Shown here: piece by piece, positions 8,343 through 17,788 of the stretch | How positions within the stretch are numbered: the stretch's first letter is position 1 | Layout: each line of letters begins with the position of its first letter | Source: Nocardioides sambongensis | GTDB lineage: Bacteria > Actinomycetota > Actinomycetes > Propionibacteriales > Nocardioidaceae | DNA length: 64,000 nt | Reading direction: 5' to 3' | NCBI RefSeq assembly: GCF_006494815.1 | Contig: NZ_CP041091.1 | Span: 2,928,501 to 2,992,500 of the forward strand | Made by a program: the position numbers and the translations under genes | The notes under the pieces: model-generated | What the model was told of the DNA's origin: nothing | Seen by the model: only the letters and a program-made list of their open reading frames with translations | Database searches by the model: none

Positions 8343-8358
8343 TGTGAGTGCGATCACA
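8343..8358. promoter_or_regulatory. CRP/GlxR binding site
   Basis: TGTGAGTGCGATCACA is an exact match to TGTGA-N6-TCACA, the consensus shared by enterobacterial CRP, mycobacterial CRP and corynebacterial GlxR. It is 20 nt from the acyl-CoA synthetase start and 22 nt from the end of the upstream LuxR-type gene. Placed this close to the start, it would act as a repressor site or a proximal activator. Confidence 0.7.
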
Positions 8359-8379
8359 CCCCCGATGGGGGTCCGCCCG

Positions 8380-9219
8380 CTACGGCAACAGGCCGCGTCG
8401 ACGTGCCGCCACGACGGCCTCGTGCCGCGAGTGCACCTCGAACCGCGCGATCAGGTCCCGCATGTAGGACTTGACCGTCTGCGGCGCGATCCCCAGGCGC
8501 GCGCCGACCTGGGCGTACGACGCGCCCGTGGCGACCTGGGTGAGGACGTCGGTCTCCCGCGGGGTCAGCGCCGGAGCCTCCCCGTCCGCGGCCGCGGGCT
8601 GCAGGTCTTCCAGGAGCCGCGCGAGGGCCGAGCGGGTGGCCGCGTCGGTGGTGCTGGCCCGCAGCTCGCGCAGGCCGGCGTGTGCGCGACGCCACCGCTC
8701 GCTGGCCGCCGACTCCGCCTGCTGCAGGACCGCGGTCCGCTCCGCGAGGCGGCGGTTGACCTCGTCCTCGATGGCCAGCTCCCTGGCCAGCCAGAGTCCG
8801 GTGCGGTTGACCGCGTCGAGCAGCCGGTCGCCCGCGGTCACCGACTCCCGGACACCGGCGTAGACGACGCCGCGGACGTCGCGGCCGATCACGATCGGGG
8901 CCGCGACGACCGACCGCAGCCCCTCGCTGAGCACGGGCCGGTCGTAGTGGTGGGAGATGTCGGCGGCACGCCCGTAGTCGGCCACCCCGAACGCCGCCCG
9001 CCGCTCCCAGACCCGGCCGCCCACACCGCGGCCGCTCACCACCGCCAGGTCCTCGAGCGCACGCCCCCGGACCCCGTCGAAGCGGGTCAGCCGGAGCGCG
9101 CCGTCCTGGACCGACCCGCCGAAGCCGACCGCCGCACCACTGGTGCTCCGCAACCGGCGCAGGGCGCTCCCCCACAACGCGTCGACCGCGTTGGGCCCGG
9201 GGGCGTCCACTGGTTCCAC
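8380..9219 (-). CDS. GAF-domain LuxR-type transcriptional regulator
   Basis: A 279-residue regulator with an N-terminal GAF-like sensor (about 20-150; SGRGVGGRVWERR and GLRSVVAAPIVIGRDVRG are typical), a helical linker (150-200) and a C-terminal LuxR HTH (about 215-275; LTPRETDVLTQVATGASYAQ, then IAPQTVKSYMRDL). There is no receiver domain and no TM segment. It lies directly upstream of the acyl-CoA synthetase on the same strand with a 56-bp gap, so it may sense an acid or acyl-CoA and control that gene; this is inference from position. Confidence 0.85.
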   Translation of the reverse strand: MEPVDAPGPNAVDALWGSALRRLRSTSGAAVGFGGSVQDGALRLTRFDGVRGRALEDLAVVSGRGVGGRVWERRAAFGVADYGRAADISHHYDRPVLSEGLRSVVAAPIVIGRDVRGVVYAGVRESVTAGDRLLDAVNRTGLWLARELAIEDEVNRRLAERTAVLQQAESAASERWRRAHAGLRELRASTTDAATRSALARLLEDLQPAAADGEAPALTPRETDVLTQVATGASYAQVGARLGIAPQTVKSYMRDLIARFEVHSRHEAVVAARRRGLLP

Positions 9220-9278
9220 GCGACGAGCCTAGCCCGCGCCGCGGATCGCCGGCGCGGTCTGGGGCGTGGTCGCTGCCG

Positions 9279-9432
9279 AGAGGTCAGGCCCGACCGGCCG
9301 AGAGGTCAGGCCCGACCGGCCGAGGGGTCGCTGCCGGAAGGTCGAGGAGTCGCTGCCGGAAGGTCGAGGAGTCGCTGCCGTGGGGACGAGGGGTCGCTGC
9401 CGACCGCCCGAGGGGTCGCTCCAGAGCGGTCG
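9279..9432. repeat. Tandem array of degenerate 22-bp repeats, about 7 copies
   Basis: Units begin at 9279, 9301, 9323, 9345, 9367, 9389 and 9411, each 22 bp with the pattern AG(A/G)G(G/A)TC then (GCTGCC or AGGCCC) then a variable end closing in CG. The first two units are almost identical, as are the third and fourth. The 22-bp period is not a multiple of three, and no plausible gene covers it. It occupies the middle of a 483-bp gene-free gap (9220-9702). Confidence 0.75.
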
Positions 9433-9702
9433 AGCGGACGAAGCCGAGGGGTCAAGGCCGGGGCGCTGTCGCATGCCGGCGGCGCGTGCGGGTCAAGGGC
9501 AGGGGTCGAAGGCCGGAGCCAGGGTGCCAGCCATCGAGGTGCCGACCACACTGACGCCGGTACGGCGCTGCGCGGCGACTCGTCCAGGTGCCGGTGCGAC
9601 ACTGCGCGGGGTCTCGCCCGCGGGGGTCGCTGCGTCAGCGACCGACAACGACGCCGGGCCCGCACCGGTGAAGGTACGGACCCGGCGTCGAGGGACATGA
9701 CC
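9433..9702. other. Gene-free remainder of the 9.2-9.7 kb gap
   Basis: After the 22-bp array the sequence is GC-rich, low-complexity and without a convincing coding frame on either strand. The only structure I can support is a pair of hairpins at 9625-9688 next to the end of the Fe-S gene. No RNA gene was recognised. Confidence 0.5.
9625..9688 (-). terminator. Double hairpin downstream of the Fe-S reductase gene
   Basis: GGTCGCTG (9625-9632) and CAGCGACC (9636-9643) form a perfect 8-bp stem with a 3-nt loop. ACGCCGGG (9651-9658) pairs with CCCGGCGT (9681-9688) around a 22-nt loop. Both lie 15-80 nt past the stop codon of the minus-strand Fe-S gene. There is no T-run, as is usual in high-GC actinomycetes. 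Confidence 0.45.
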
Positions 9703-12700
9703 TCAGAGGTCGAAGAGCGACTCCGCGCCGTGGATGTCGGCGTCGGTGCGGGGCTGGTGGGCCTCGCCGGAGGCGACAGGCTTCGGCTTCTCGGCCGCCT
9801 GCTCGGGCTCGACCACCGACTCTGCTTCTGCCTCGTCCTCGGGCTCGGGCTCGACCGCGGACTCTGCTTCTGCCTCGTCCTCGGGCTCGGCCGCCGGTTC
9901 GGCCTCCGCCTCGGGCGCCGTCTCCACCTCGGGCTCGGGCTCAGGCTCGGCCGCCGACCCGACCTCGGGCTGCACTGCCGGGGCAGGCGCCGCCCGCTCC
10001 ACGGTTACCGCCTCCGGCGCCGCGATGTCGAACAGCGAGCCTGCGCCGGCGATGTCCACATCGGTGTGCGGCTGGCTGGCCTCGACAGGACCGCCCGCGG
10101 CTGGCGTCGCAGCAGCGGCGGGCTCCGTCACCGGCTCGGCCGCCGCCTCGGGCTCGACCGCCGCCTCGGGCTCGACCGCCGCCTCGGGCTCAGCCGCCAC
10201 CTCGGCCTGCGCCGTCGGCGTCGCCTTCTGGACCGTGACCGCCTCCGGCGCAGCGATGTCGAACAGCGAGCCTGCACCGGCGATGTCCACGTCGGTGTGC
10301 GGCTGGCTGGCCTCGGCCGAGCCGCCCGCGGCAGGCGCCGCGGCAGCGGCCGGGGCGGGGGCCGGCTGGTCCTCCGCGGCTGTCGCCGGGGCGGGCTTCG
10401 GCGTGGCGGGCTCCGCGGCCTTCGGCTCCGCGGCCTTCGGCTCCGCGGCCTTCGGCTCCGCGGCCTTCGGCTCCGCGGCCGTCGGCGCTTCCGGGGCGGC
10501 GATGTCGAACAGCGAGCCACCCTCCGGGATCTCGGCAGCCGGCTGCGCCTTCGCCGCCGACTCCGACTTCGCCGCCGGCTCCGCCTTCGCGGCCGGCTCC
10601 GACTTCGCCGCCGGCTGGGTCTCGTTCTTCGCCGCCGTCTGGGTCTCGGTCTTCGCCTCGGCCGGTGCCGGGGTGTCGAAGAGCGACCCGCCCTCGTCGA
10701 AGAGCGATCCGGAGTCCGCCGGCTTCTCCGCGGCGGGCGCCGCCTTCGCGGACGGCTTCTCCGCCTGCTTCTCGGCCTGCTTCTCCGCCGAGGTGTCGAA
10801 CAGCGATCCGGCGTCGTCGAAGAGCGACCCACCGGAGGCGGGCTCCGCCGTCTTCTCGGCGGTCTTCTCCGGCGTCTCCGCTGCCGGAGCGGCCTTGGCG
10901 GACGGCTCGTCGAACATCGAGCCCGGGTCGTCGAACATGCTCGATCCGCCCGACGCCTTGGCGGCCGGGCCGACGTCCTCGGTGGCGGTGACCGTGTCGT
11001 CGGTGACCGTCACGTCGCCGGCCTCCGGCTCCGCCTTGGTCTCGACCGGCCGGGCCGCCTTCTTCGCCGCCGGAGCGGCCAGCGGGGCACCCTCGCCCGG
11101 CCTGAGCTTGGTGGCCACCTCGCCCTTGACCGAGGCGAGCAGCATCTGCGCCACGTCGAGGACCTCGACCTCCTCGCGGGCCTCGCCGTCGGCCTGCATC
11201 TTCGTCAGTCCGTCGGCCAGCATCACCCGGCAGAACGGGCAGCCGACCGCGATCTGGTCCGCGCCGGTGCCGACCGCCTCGTTGGTGCGGTTGAGGTTGA
11301 TCCGCTCCCCGACCTTCTCCTCCATCCACATCCGGGCACCGCCCGCACCGCAGCAGAAGGAGCGCTCGTTGCTGCGCTCCATCTCCTTGTACTCGGCGCC
11401 GGGGAGGATCTGGAGCAGGTCGCGCGGGGGCGAGTAGACCTGGTTGTGCCGGCCCAGGAAGCAGGGGTCGTGGTAGGTGATCGAGCGCTGGTGGGTGCCC
11501 TCACCGGAGTTCATCGGGGTCAGCTTGCCCTCGCGCACGAGGCGGTTGAGCAGCTGGGTGTGGTGCACGACCTCGAGCTCGATGCCGAAGTCCTTGTACT
11601 CGTTCTTCAGGGTGTTGAAGCAGTGGGCGCAGGTCGAGACGACCTTCTTGACCTTGTACTCCTTGAAGGTCTCGACGTTCTGCTGCGCCAGGCCCTGGAA
11701 GACGAACTCGTTGCCGGCGCGGCGGGCCGAGTCACCGGTGCAGGTCTCGCCGTTGCCGAGCACGCCGAAGCTGACGCCCGCCGTGTCGAGCAGCTCCGCG
11801 ACCGCACGAGTGGTCTTCTTCGCCCGGTCCTCGTAGGCACCGGCGCAGCCGACCCAGAAGAGCCACTCGACCTCGTCGAGGGACTCGATGTCGTCGCCGA
11901 CGACCTTCACCTCGAACGGCAGGTCCTTGGCCCAGTCCATCCGCGCCGTGGGCGACATGTTCCACGGGTTGCCCTTGTTCTCCAGGCCCTTGAAGAGGCC
12001 GTTGAGCTCGGAGGGGAAGTTCGACTCGACCAGCACCTGGTAGCGGCGCATGTCGACGAAGTGGTCGACGTGCTCGATGTCGACCGGGCACTGCTGCACG
12101 CAGGCGCCGCAGTTGGTGCAGTCCCACAGCGCGTCCGCGCTGAGCACGAAGTCACCGCCGTCGGGGTTGTAGAACCAGTCGTCCGCGGCGACGCCGTCGG
12201 TGTTCTCGCCGGGCTGCCCGATCAGCGCCCGCTCCTCGGCGCCCTCGACACCACCGGCGGCGGCGTACGCGTGCTCGCGCAGGCCCATCATCATCAGCTT
12301 GGGCGACAGCGGCTTCTCGGTGTTCCAGGCCGGGCACTGGGACTGGCAGCGACCGCACTCGGTGCAGGTCGTGAAGTCGAGGATGTCCTTCCAGGAGAAG
12401 TCCCAGATGGTGCCGACGCCCAGCACCGAGTCCTCGTCGAGATCGTCGATGGCGTCCAGCGTGATCGGCTTGCCGCCGGAGGTGAGCGGCTTGACCGCGC
12501 CGAGCGCCGTACGGCCGGAGGGCTCGCGCTTGAAGAAGATGTTGAACCAGGCGGTGAACCGGTGCCAGGCCACGCCCATGGTCAGGTTGGTGGAGATCAC
12601 CATCAGCCAGACCATCGCCGAGACGATCTTCACCATGGCGATGAAGAAGATGATGTTCTCCAGCGTCCCGATCGAGTCCTCACCGGTCGGGTAGAGGTTG

Positions 12701-13299
12701 CCGAAGAACTGGGAGACCGGGAAGTGCGCGGCGGTGGCGTGCTCGGCGGTCTCGCCGCCGTGCGCCTTGGCGAGGTTGTACTCCGCGCCGCGGATGAAGA
12801 GGATCGCGGAGCTCTCCAGCAGCACCATCGCCTCGACGAAGTAGGCCTGCCACATGGTGGAGCCGAAGAACCGGCTCTGCCGCCCCATCTGGTCCGGGCG
12901 GTGGGTGAGCCGGTAGATGATCAGCGGGATGATCGCCAGCGAGCCGAGCAGGCCGAGGATCTCGGCGGGCCACTCGTAGATGAAGCCCTGGCCGACCACC
13001 GGCAGGGTCCACTCGGGGTCGAAGAGCTGCGGGAAGGCCGCGGCCACCGCGGTGGAGAGGAAGATGAACGCCGCAAAAGCGAACCAGTGCAGGATGCCGA
13101 CCCAGGTCCACTGCAGCATCCGGGTGTGGAGGACGGTCTCCTTGAGCATCGTCCCCAGCCGCCCGACCGGGTTGTCCGTGCGACCGGGCGCCGGCTGACC
13201 CTTGCGGATCACCCCCAGCATCGACCGGACGGCGCGGACGGTGAGGGCCACCGCGACTGCGGTGAAGGCGAACGAGATCACGATCGCTACGAGCTGCAT
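9703..13299 (-). CDS. Membrane-bound Fe-S oxidoreductase (heterodisulfide reductase-like) with long GSLFD-repeat tail
   Basis: A 1198-residue protein. Residues 1-260 carry about six TM segments in a NarI/respiratory cytochrome-like arrangement. Two 4Fe-4S motifs follow: CTECGRCQSQCP (about 312-323) and CTNCGACVQQCP (about 394-405). Two CCG-type domains come next, with WVGCAGAYEDR, HDPCFLGRHNQ, SFCCGAGGARM and GCPFCRVM (about 480-700). This core resembles the essential mycobacterial Fe-S reductase Rv0338c and would pass electrons between a membrane quinol or ferredoxin and an unknown partner. From about 735 to the end is a disordered Ala/Pro/Glu tail with ten GS(L/M)FD-type motifs, the last two residues after the final motif being the C-terminus. 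It is monocistronic, ATG at 13299 with GAGGAG upstream. Confidence 0.88.
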   Translation of the reverse strand: MQLVAIVISFAFTAVAVALTVRAVRSMLGVIRKGQPAPGRTDNPVGRLGTMLKETVLHTRMLQWTWVGILHWFAFAAFIFLSTAVAAAFPQLFDPEWTLPVVGQGFIYEWPAEILGLLGSLAIIPLIIYRLTHRPDQMGRQSRFFGSTMWQAYFVEAMVLLESSAILFIRGAEYNLAKAHGGETAEHATAAHFPVSQFFGNLYPTGEDSIGTLENIIFFIAMVKIVSAMVWLMVISTNLTMGVAWHRFTAWFNIFFKREPSGRTALGAVKPLTSGGKPITLDAIDDLDEDSVLGVGTIWDFSWKDILDFTTCTECGRCQSQCPAWNTEKPLSPKLMMMGLREHAYAAAGGVEGAEERALIGQPGENTDGVAADDWFYNPDGGDFVLSADALWDCTNCGACVQQCPVDIEHVDHFVDMRRYQVLVESNFPSELNGLFKGLENKGNPWNMSPTARMDWAKDLPFEVKVVGDDIESLDEVEWLFWVGCAGAYEDRAKKTTRAVAELLDTAGVSFGVLGNGETCTGDSARRAGNEFVFQGLAQQNVETFKEYKVKKVVSTCAHCFNTLKNEYKDFGIELEVVHHTQLLNRLVREGKLTPMNSGEGTHQRSITYHDPCFLGRHNQVYSPPRDLLQILPGAEYKEMERSNERSFCCGAGGARMWMEEKVGERINLNRTNEAVGTGADQIAVGCPFCRVMLADGLTKMQADGEAREEVEVLDVAQMLLASVKGEVATKLRPGEGAPLAAPAAKKAARPVETKAEPEAGDVTVTDDTVTATEDVGPAAKASGGSSMFDDPGSMFDEPSAKAAPAAETPEKTAEKTAEPASGGSLFDDAGSLFDTSAEKQAEKQAEKPSAKAAPAAEKPADSGSLFDEGGSLFDTPAPAEAKTETQTAAKNETQPAAKSEPAAKAEPAAKSESAAKAQPAAEIPEGGSLFDIAAPEAPTAAEPKAAEPKAAEPKAAEPKAAEPATPKPAPATAAEDQPAPAPAAAAAPAAGGSAEASQPHTDVDIAGAGSLFDIAAPEAVTVQKATPTAQAEVAAEPEAAVEPEAAVEPEAAAEPVTEPAAAATPAAGGPVEASQPHTDVDIAGAGSLFDIAAPEAVTVERAAPAPAVQPEVGSAAEPEPEPEVETAPEAEAEPAAEPEDEAEAESAVEPEPEDEAEAESVVEPEQAAEKPKPVASGEAHQPRTDADIHGAESLFDL
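10411..10485. repeat. 15-bp tandem repeats inside the Fe-S reductase tail
   Basis: CTCCGCGGCCTTCGG is repeated four times exactly from 10411 to 10470, with a fifth copy carrying one change. It encodes the AAEPK pentapeptide repeat of the disordered tail. Other in-frame repeats lie nearby: an 18-bp unit at about 10137-10190 and a duplicated block of about 28 codons at 10010-10080 and 10245-10315. Confidence 0.8.
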
Positions 13300-13384
13300 G
13301 GTTCCAACGGCTCCTCGTCGTCAGGGTGCGCACAGACTGCACGCGGGGCGAAGCCTACGGCGGTTCCGGTCCCAGGGTCTGCGA

Positions 13385-13396
13385 AGGCTGACCTAA
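13385..13396 (-). promoter_or_regulatory. Partial DtxR/IdeR-like iron box upstream of the Fe-S gene
   Basis: On the minus strand TTAGGTCAGCCT matches the first 12 positions of the IdeR/DtxR consensus TWAGGTWAGSCT at all but one place; the second half of the 19-bp box is poor. It lies 86 nt upstream of the Fe-S reductase start within the 169-bp gap. Iron control of an Fe-S enzyme would make sense, but a half-site alone is weak evidence. Confidence 0.2.
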
Positions 13397-13468
13397 CAAC
13401 TCGGGCATCCCAGCACCGTCGGAAGGCGATACTACCCGCAGGTAACTTCCGGGCCAGGGGTGACCAGG

Positions 13469-16080
13469 TCAGGTGCCGGTGACGTCCAGCACACGCCCCG
13501 CGGCGCTGAACCGGATCCGCATCGGCACGCGCTCCCGCTTCTTCGTCCGGGCACAGATCGTGTACGTCGTACCGAGCCGCTGCCAGGGTTGCCCCACCGC
13601 ACGCAGCACCTGCTCGTCGCTCATCCCGACCCGGACCCGCTGGCGGATCACCGACGGTCGCCGTCGCAGCCCCGGGTTGCGGCAGGAGTCGGGGGCCACG
13701 CCGTAGGTCCGCTCCCACATCTGCAGGTAGGCCTCGGCGCCGCGCGCCATGTCGTCGACGATCTTCGCGCCGTCACCGGGGTGGTCGGACTCGGCGATCT
13801 GGCGCAGGTCCTCGATCCAGTCCGGGTAGAGGCCGTACTGTGCGACGCCGTCCACGTTGATGTCCCAGGTGCGCTGCCCGGCACGCTGCTGGGAGACCCG
13901 GACTCCGTTGAGGCCGGTGAACGGATACTCCACCGGGTTGGCCACGTCGGCACCCCGCGGGTTGCCCTGGGCGCCGAGCCCGTTGATGTCGGCCCCGAAC
14001 CCGAAGCCGAAGTAGAAGTTGCGGTCGGCCCACTCCAGGTGACGCCGCCACTTGGCGACGAACCCGGTCGAGTCGCCCGCGTAGGGGGTGATGAAGCCGC
14101 CGCCGGCGTAGATCCGGGGGTAGGTGTCCGGGGTGGACCAGGAGTGGCTGGAGATCACTCCCGGATAGCCGAGGTCCTCGATCACGTCCATCGACGCCTT
14201 CCGCGCCTTCACGCTGAGGTGGTCCGGGTCGAAGATGATCCGGCGGTCGGCCAGCGACCCGATGGTGTGCACGCCGAGGTCGGTCAGGCCGCGCTTGTTG
14301 CAGTGCAGCGGCGTCCCGTAGAGGGGAAGCGCCGGCAGGATGTCGCCGAAGAGCTGGCCGATCGCGCCGAACAGTGCGTCCTGCTGTCCACCGCTGATGT
14401 CCGGGAGCGCCAGCTGGGTGCGGTCCGCGCTCTCCCCGTCAGCGGGCTCGCAGTGCTCCATCCGCCAGAACGACCCGGTCTCCAGGAAGTTGGCGAGGTT
14501 GACCGCGATCCCGGTGGCGCCCGCGTCGCCGGCCACCCCGCGAGCGCGTTGTCGAACTTGTTCACCAGCTCCATCTGCCGCACCCCCATCGCGTGCAGCT
14601 CGTCGAGCGAGGCGTCGATGTCGGCCGCGTTGCAGGCGGGGAGGTCCCGCCCAGCACGGTCTTGTAGGTGCAGCCGAACGGGATCGAGGTCTCCACCCCC
14701 ATCACCACGGCCATCTTGCCCGCGTTGATCACCCGGCGCGCCTGGTAGGGGTCGGTGACGATCCGGTAGAACCCCGCCCCGGGCCGCCGTACTGGGCGTC
14801 GATGTAGTCCTGCATCGCGTACATGTCACGGGCCTGGAGCCGCACCGAGTCCATGTCGTCGCACGAGTTCCTCCGGAGCGGGTAGAGCTGGCACAGCTGG
14901 TTGTTCTCCACCAGCAGGTTCACGAAGATCCGCTGCCCGCCGCGCCAGGCCCGCTCCAGCCACCTCCAGTAGGTGCCCTCGTGGGTCAGCGACTCCGGCG
15001 AGGGCCAGTCCCGGAACGTCGGCCAGCCGACCGGGTCGTGCGTCGGGTTGCCGGACAGCACCGCCTCGAGCAGGGCGCCGTTGCCGCCGGTCAGGGTGTG
15101 GTCGGGGCAGTCCTCCAGCGCGAACGGCGCACCGTAGCTGTGCCACGGACGGCCGCAGTGCACCTTCCCGCCGAGGAACTCGAACGCCATCCCGTGGGTG
15201 TGCGCGTCGATGTAGCCGCGCACCTCCTGGAAGTCGGTCACCCCGGCGTGCGGCCGGCCGGCGACGTTGACCTTCGCCTCCGGATAGCCGGCGCAGCCGG
15301 AGGTACGACGCAACGCGAACCCGGTCGGCGTCCCACCGACCTCCAGTCGACCCGAGGCCACCCGCAGCCCGCCGTCGGGGAGCCGGAGCTGGAAGCGCGT
15401 GCCGTGGCGTCGTACGGTCCAGTCGGCGGCGGGACTCGGCTCGGCCGCGATCCGGACGCCGGAGCGGGTGTCGGCCAGCTCGCCGGCGGCGGTGTGCAGC
15501 AGGTAGCCGCCGAGCCGGGTGGCCTTGAAGAAGAACGGTGCGGCGCGTCCGGCACCGACCGCGCCCACCGCGACCTCCTCGCCCTGGCGGACCAGGTAGC
15601 CGCCCGAGGGCGCCCGCAGCGTGTAGCAGCCGTCGGCCATCGCATAGCGGCTCTGCGGCACCAGGGCCCGCGACGCCCGCACCGGCGCCGTACGCAGCCG
15701 CGGGTCGGGCAGGGCCCGCTCCCGGTCGACGTAGGCGACGGATCGGCGACGCTCGGCGGCGGTGGTCGGGTCGGTGGCCTCGTCCCCACGGTCTCACCGC
15801 GGGAGACCAGGTTCTTGGTGGCCGGGTCGTCGTGCCGGTGCGGCCCGGTCCCCGGCGGGTCGACGTGCGGCAGGCCCAGTGCGGCCTTGGCCGCCTCGTC
15901 GGCCTGGACCAGGTCGACGGTGCGCCCGGTCTGGGTGGTGGGCACGGTGGTGACCACCGCCAGCACTCCCCCGGCCAGCACGAGCGCCGTCCCGATCCGC
16001 ATCGCCGCCGCCCCACGCCGCACACCGGTCGTCGGTGTCGGTGCCGTCGGTGTCGCTGCCTGGTTCTCCCGTGTGGTCAT
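13469..16080 (-). CDS. Secreted metal-dependent hydrolase-like protein with N-terminal beta-trefoil-like domain (four frameshifts)
   Basis: About 871 residues after repair of four single-base breaks at C-runs 15784-15787, 14777-14780, 14646-14648 and 14536-14539. It starts with a TM or signal-anchor stretch (MRIGTALVLAGGVLAVVTT) and a Pro/Thr region. It then has a trefoil/fascin-like segment (CYTLRAPSGGYLV, then FFFKATRLGGYLLH). A large domain follows with possible metal ligands in DAHTHGMAF, LHCNKRGLTDLG, FDPDHLS and VISSHSW, which recall amidohydrolase or M19-type TIM barrels. The last about 70 residues (VRVGMSDEQVLRAVGQPWQRL) look like an SmpA/OmlA-type fold. It is probably exported and cell-wall or membrane associated. 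The substrate is unknown. All repairs are single G/C insertions, so the real gene is probably intact. Confidence 0.65.
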
Positions 16081-16176
16081 CCCGCTCCCCTGAGCCTGGC
16101 TCCACGCACCGAGTCCGCGCCGAGCGCCTGCCCACCCAACGACCCAGTCCGCGGGAGGTTCCGCCTCGGCCGCCGG

Positions 16177-16198
16177 CGAGCCCGTCGCGGCGGGCTCG
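16177..16198. promoter_or_regulatory. Hairpin in the divergent gap before the M1 peptidase
   Basis: CGAGCCCG (16177-16184) and CGGGCTCG (16191-16198) form a perfect 8-bp stem with a 6-nt loop. It lies in the 185-bp region between two divergent genes for exported proteins, 68 nt before the M1 peptidase start. It could be a leader structure or an operator; nothing decides between them. Confidence 0.3.
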
Positions 16199-16265
16199 TC
16201 GAGGGCTCGTGTCGGGCGGGTGGACCATCATGGACCGGGACGCCGTCGAGGAGGAGGGTCGGGAC

Positions 16266-17764
16266 GTGACCGGGAGCCGGAGGCCGAGGTGCGTGGTGGC
16301 GCTGGCCTGCCTGCTCCTGAGCTCCCTCGCCCTGGCCGCCTGCTCCGGCACCGACGAGCAGGCGGACGCGGAGGGAGCCCTCGGCGAGCGCACCGCACCG
16401 GCGCCGGCGCGGCCCACCGACGACATCGCCGAGGTGCCGGCCGAGCTCCGCGAGGCGGTCAGCCACCCGCGGACGGACTCGGTCTATCCCGAGCACGGCA
16501 ACGAGGTGGTCGATGCGCTGCACTACGACCTCGACCTCACCTGGCACCCCGGGCGGCGCCACCTGACCGGCGTGCAGACACTGGTCCTGCGGGCGGCCAC
16601 CGACGCCCCCGCGATCCCGCTCGAGCTGGGCGACTCCCTCGACGTCGACGCCGTCGCGGTCGACGGGACCGACGTGGGTTTCCGCCACCGGGGCACCGAC
16701 CTGACCCTGGCGGCGCCGGTCACCGCCGGGGACGTGCACACCGTCCGGATCGACTACGCCGGCACCCCGCAGCCGACCCCCGCGCCCAACGACCTCAGCA
16801 GCTTCGCGCAGGGCGTCGGCTGGATCACCGACACCGACGGCAGCACCTGGACGCTGCAGGAGCCCTACGGGGCATTCACCTGGTACGCCGTCAACGACCA
16901 CCCCTCCGACAAGGCCCTCTACGACTTCACCCTCACCTCCACCGGCGGGCTGACCGGGGTCGCGAACGGTGAGAACACCGACCACCTCGCTCAGGGCCCC
17001 GCCGGAGGACGAGCTGGCACCTGGCCGAGCCGGCGTCGTCGTACCTGGTCACCGTCGCCTTCGACGACTTCCAGGTCACCGGCCAGACCGGGCCGTCCGG
17101 GGTGCCGATCCAGATCTGGGCGCCGGCGCAGGGGCCCGCGTTGCCCGGCGAGACGGGGGTGACCGCCGAGGCGATGGGGTGGGTCGAGGAGATCCTCGGT
17201 GCGTATCCGTTCGAGACGTTCGGCATCGTCGTCGCCGGCCGCTCGCAGGTCGGGATGGAGACCCAGACCATGGTCACCCTCGGCAACTCCGCCTACTCCC
17301 TCTCCGCGCCGGTGATCGTGCACGAGATCGCCCACCAGTGGTACGGCGACACCGTCAGCCCCGCGGACTGGTCGGAGGTGTGGATGAACGAGGGGATGGC
17401 GACCTACCTGCAGGCGATGTGGGAGGCCGAGCAGGAGGGGGTGGGCATCGAGCAGAAGATCGACCAGTGGCGCGAGAGCGAGGCCGCGGCACGGGAGGCG
17501 GCCGGACCGCCGGGAGACTACGACCCGGACCGGTTCGTCGATGCCAACGTCTACCTGGGCCCGGCCCTGATGTGGCAGGAGCTGCGCGAGGAGGTCGGGG
17601 ACGAGCGCTTCTTCGACCTGCTCCGGGAGTGGCCGCTGGCGCAGGAGAACGACATCGCCGACCGCTACGAGTACGTGGCCTGGATCGAGGAGCAGACCGG
17701 GGAGGATCTGGACGCGTTCTTCGCCGACTGGCTGCTCAGCGAGACGACACCGCCGACCGACTGA
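16266..17764 (+). CDS. M1 family metallopeptidase lipoprotein (one frameshift)
   Basis: Zinc aminopeptidase-type M1 enzyme of about 499 residues, exported and lipid-anchored. The GTG at 16266 is the start: a GGAGG sits just upstream and it gives a textbook lipoprotein signal (VVALACLLLSSLALAAC, lipidated Cys26). An earlier ATG at 16230 would add a charged stretch before the signal. The N-terminal saddle domain follows, then the catalytic site HEIAHQWYGD with the third ligand in NEGMATYL. The frame breaks at the C-run 16997-17000; one added C joins the two halves without loss. It is shorter than PepN (about 850 residues) but normal for actinomycete lipoprotein M1 peptidases. Confidence 0.88.
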
Positions 17765-17788
17765 TCTCCGGCCGGGCCGGGACGGGGA

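Noticed and set aside
9279..9432. Possible CRISPR array
   Set aside because: Units are contiguous, 22 bp and degenerate, with no spacers and no cas genes in the window.
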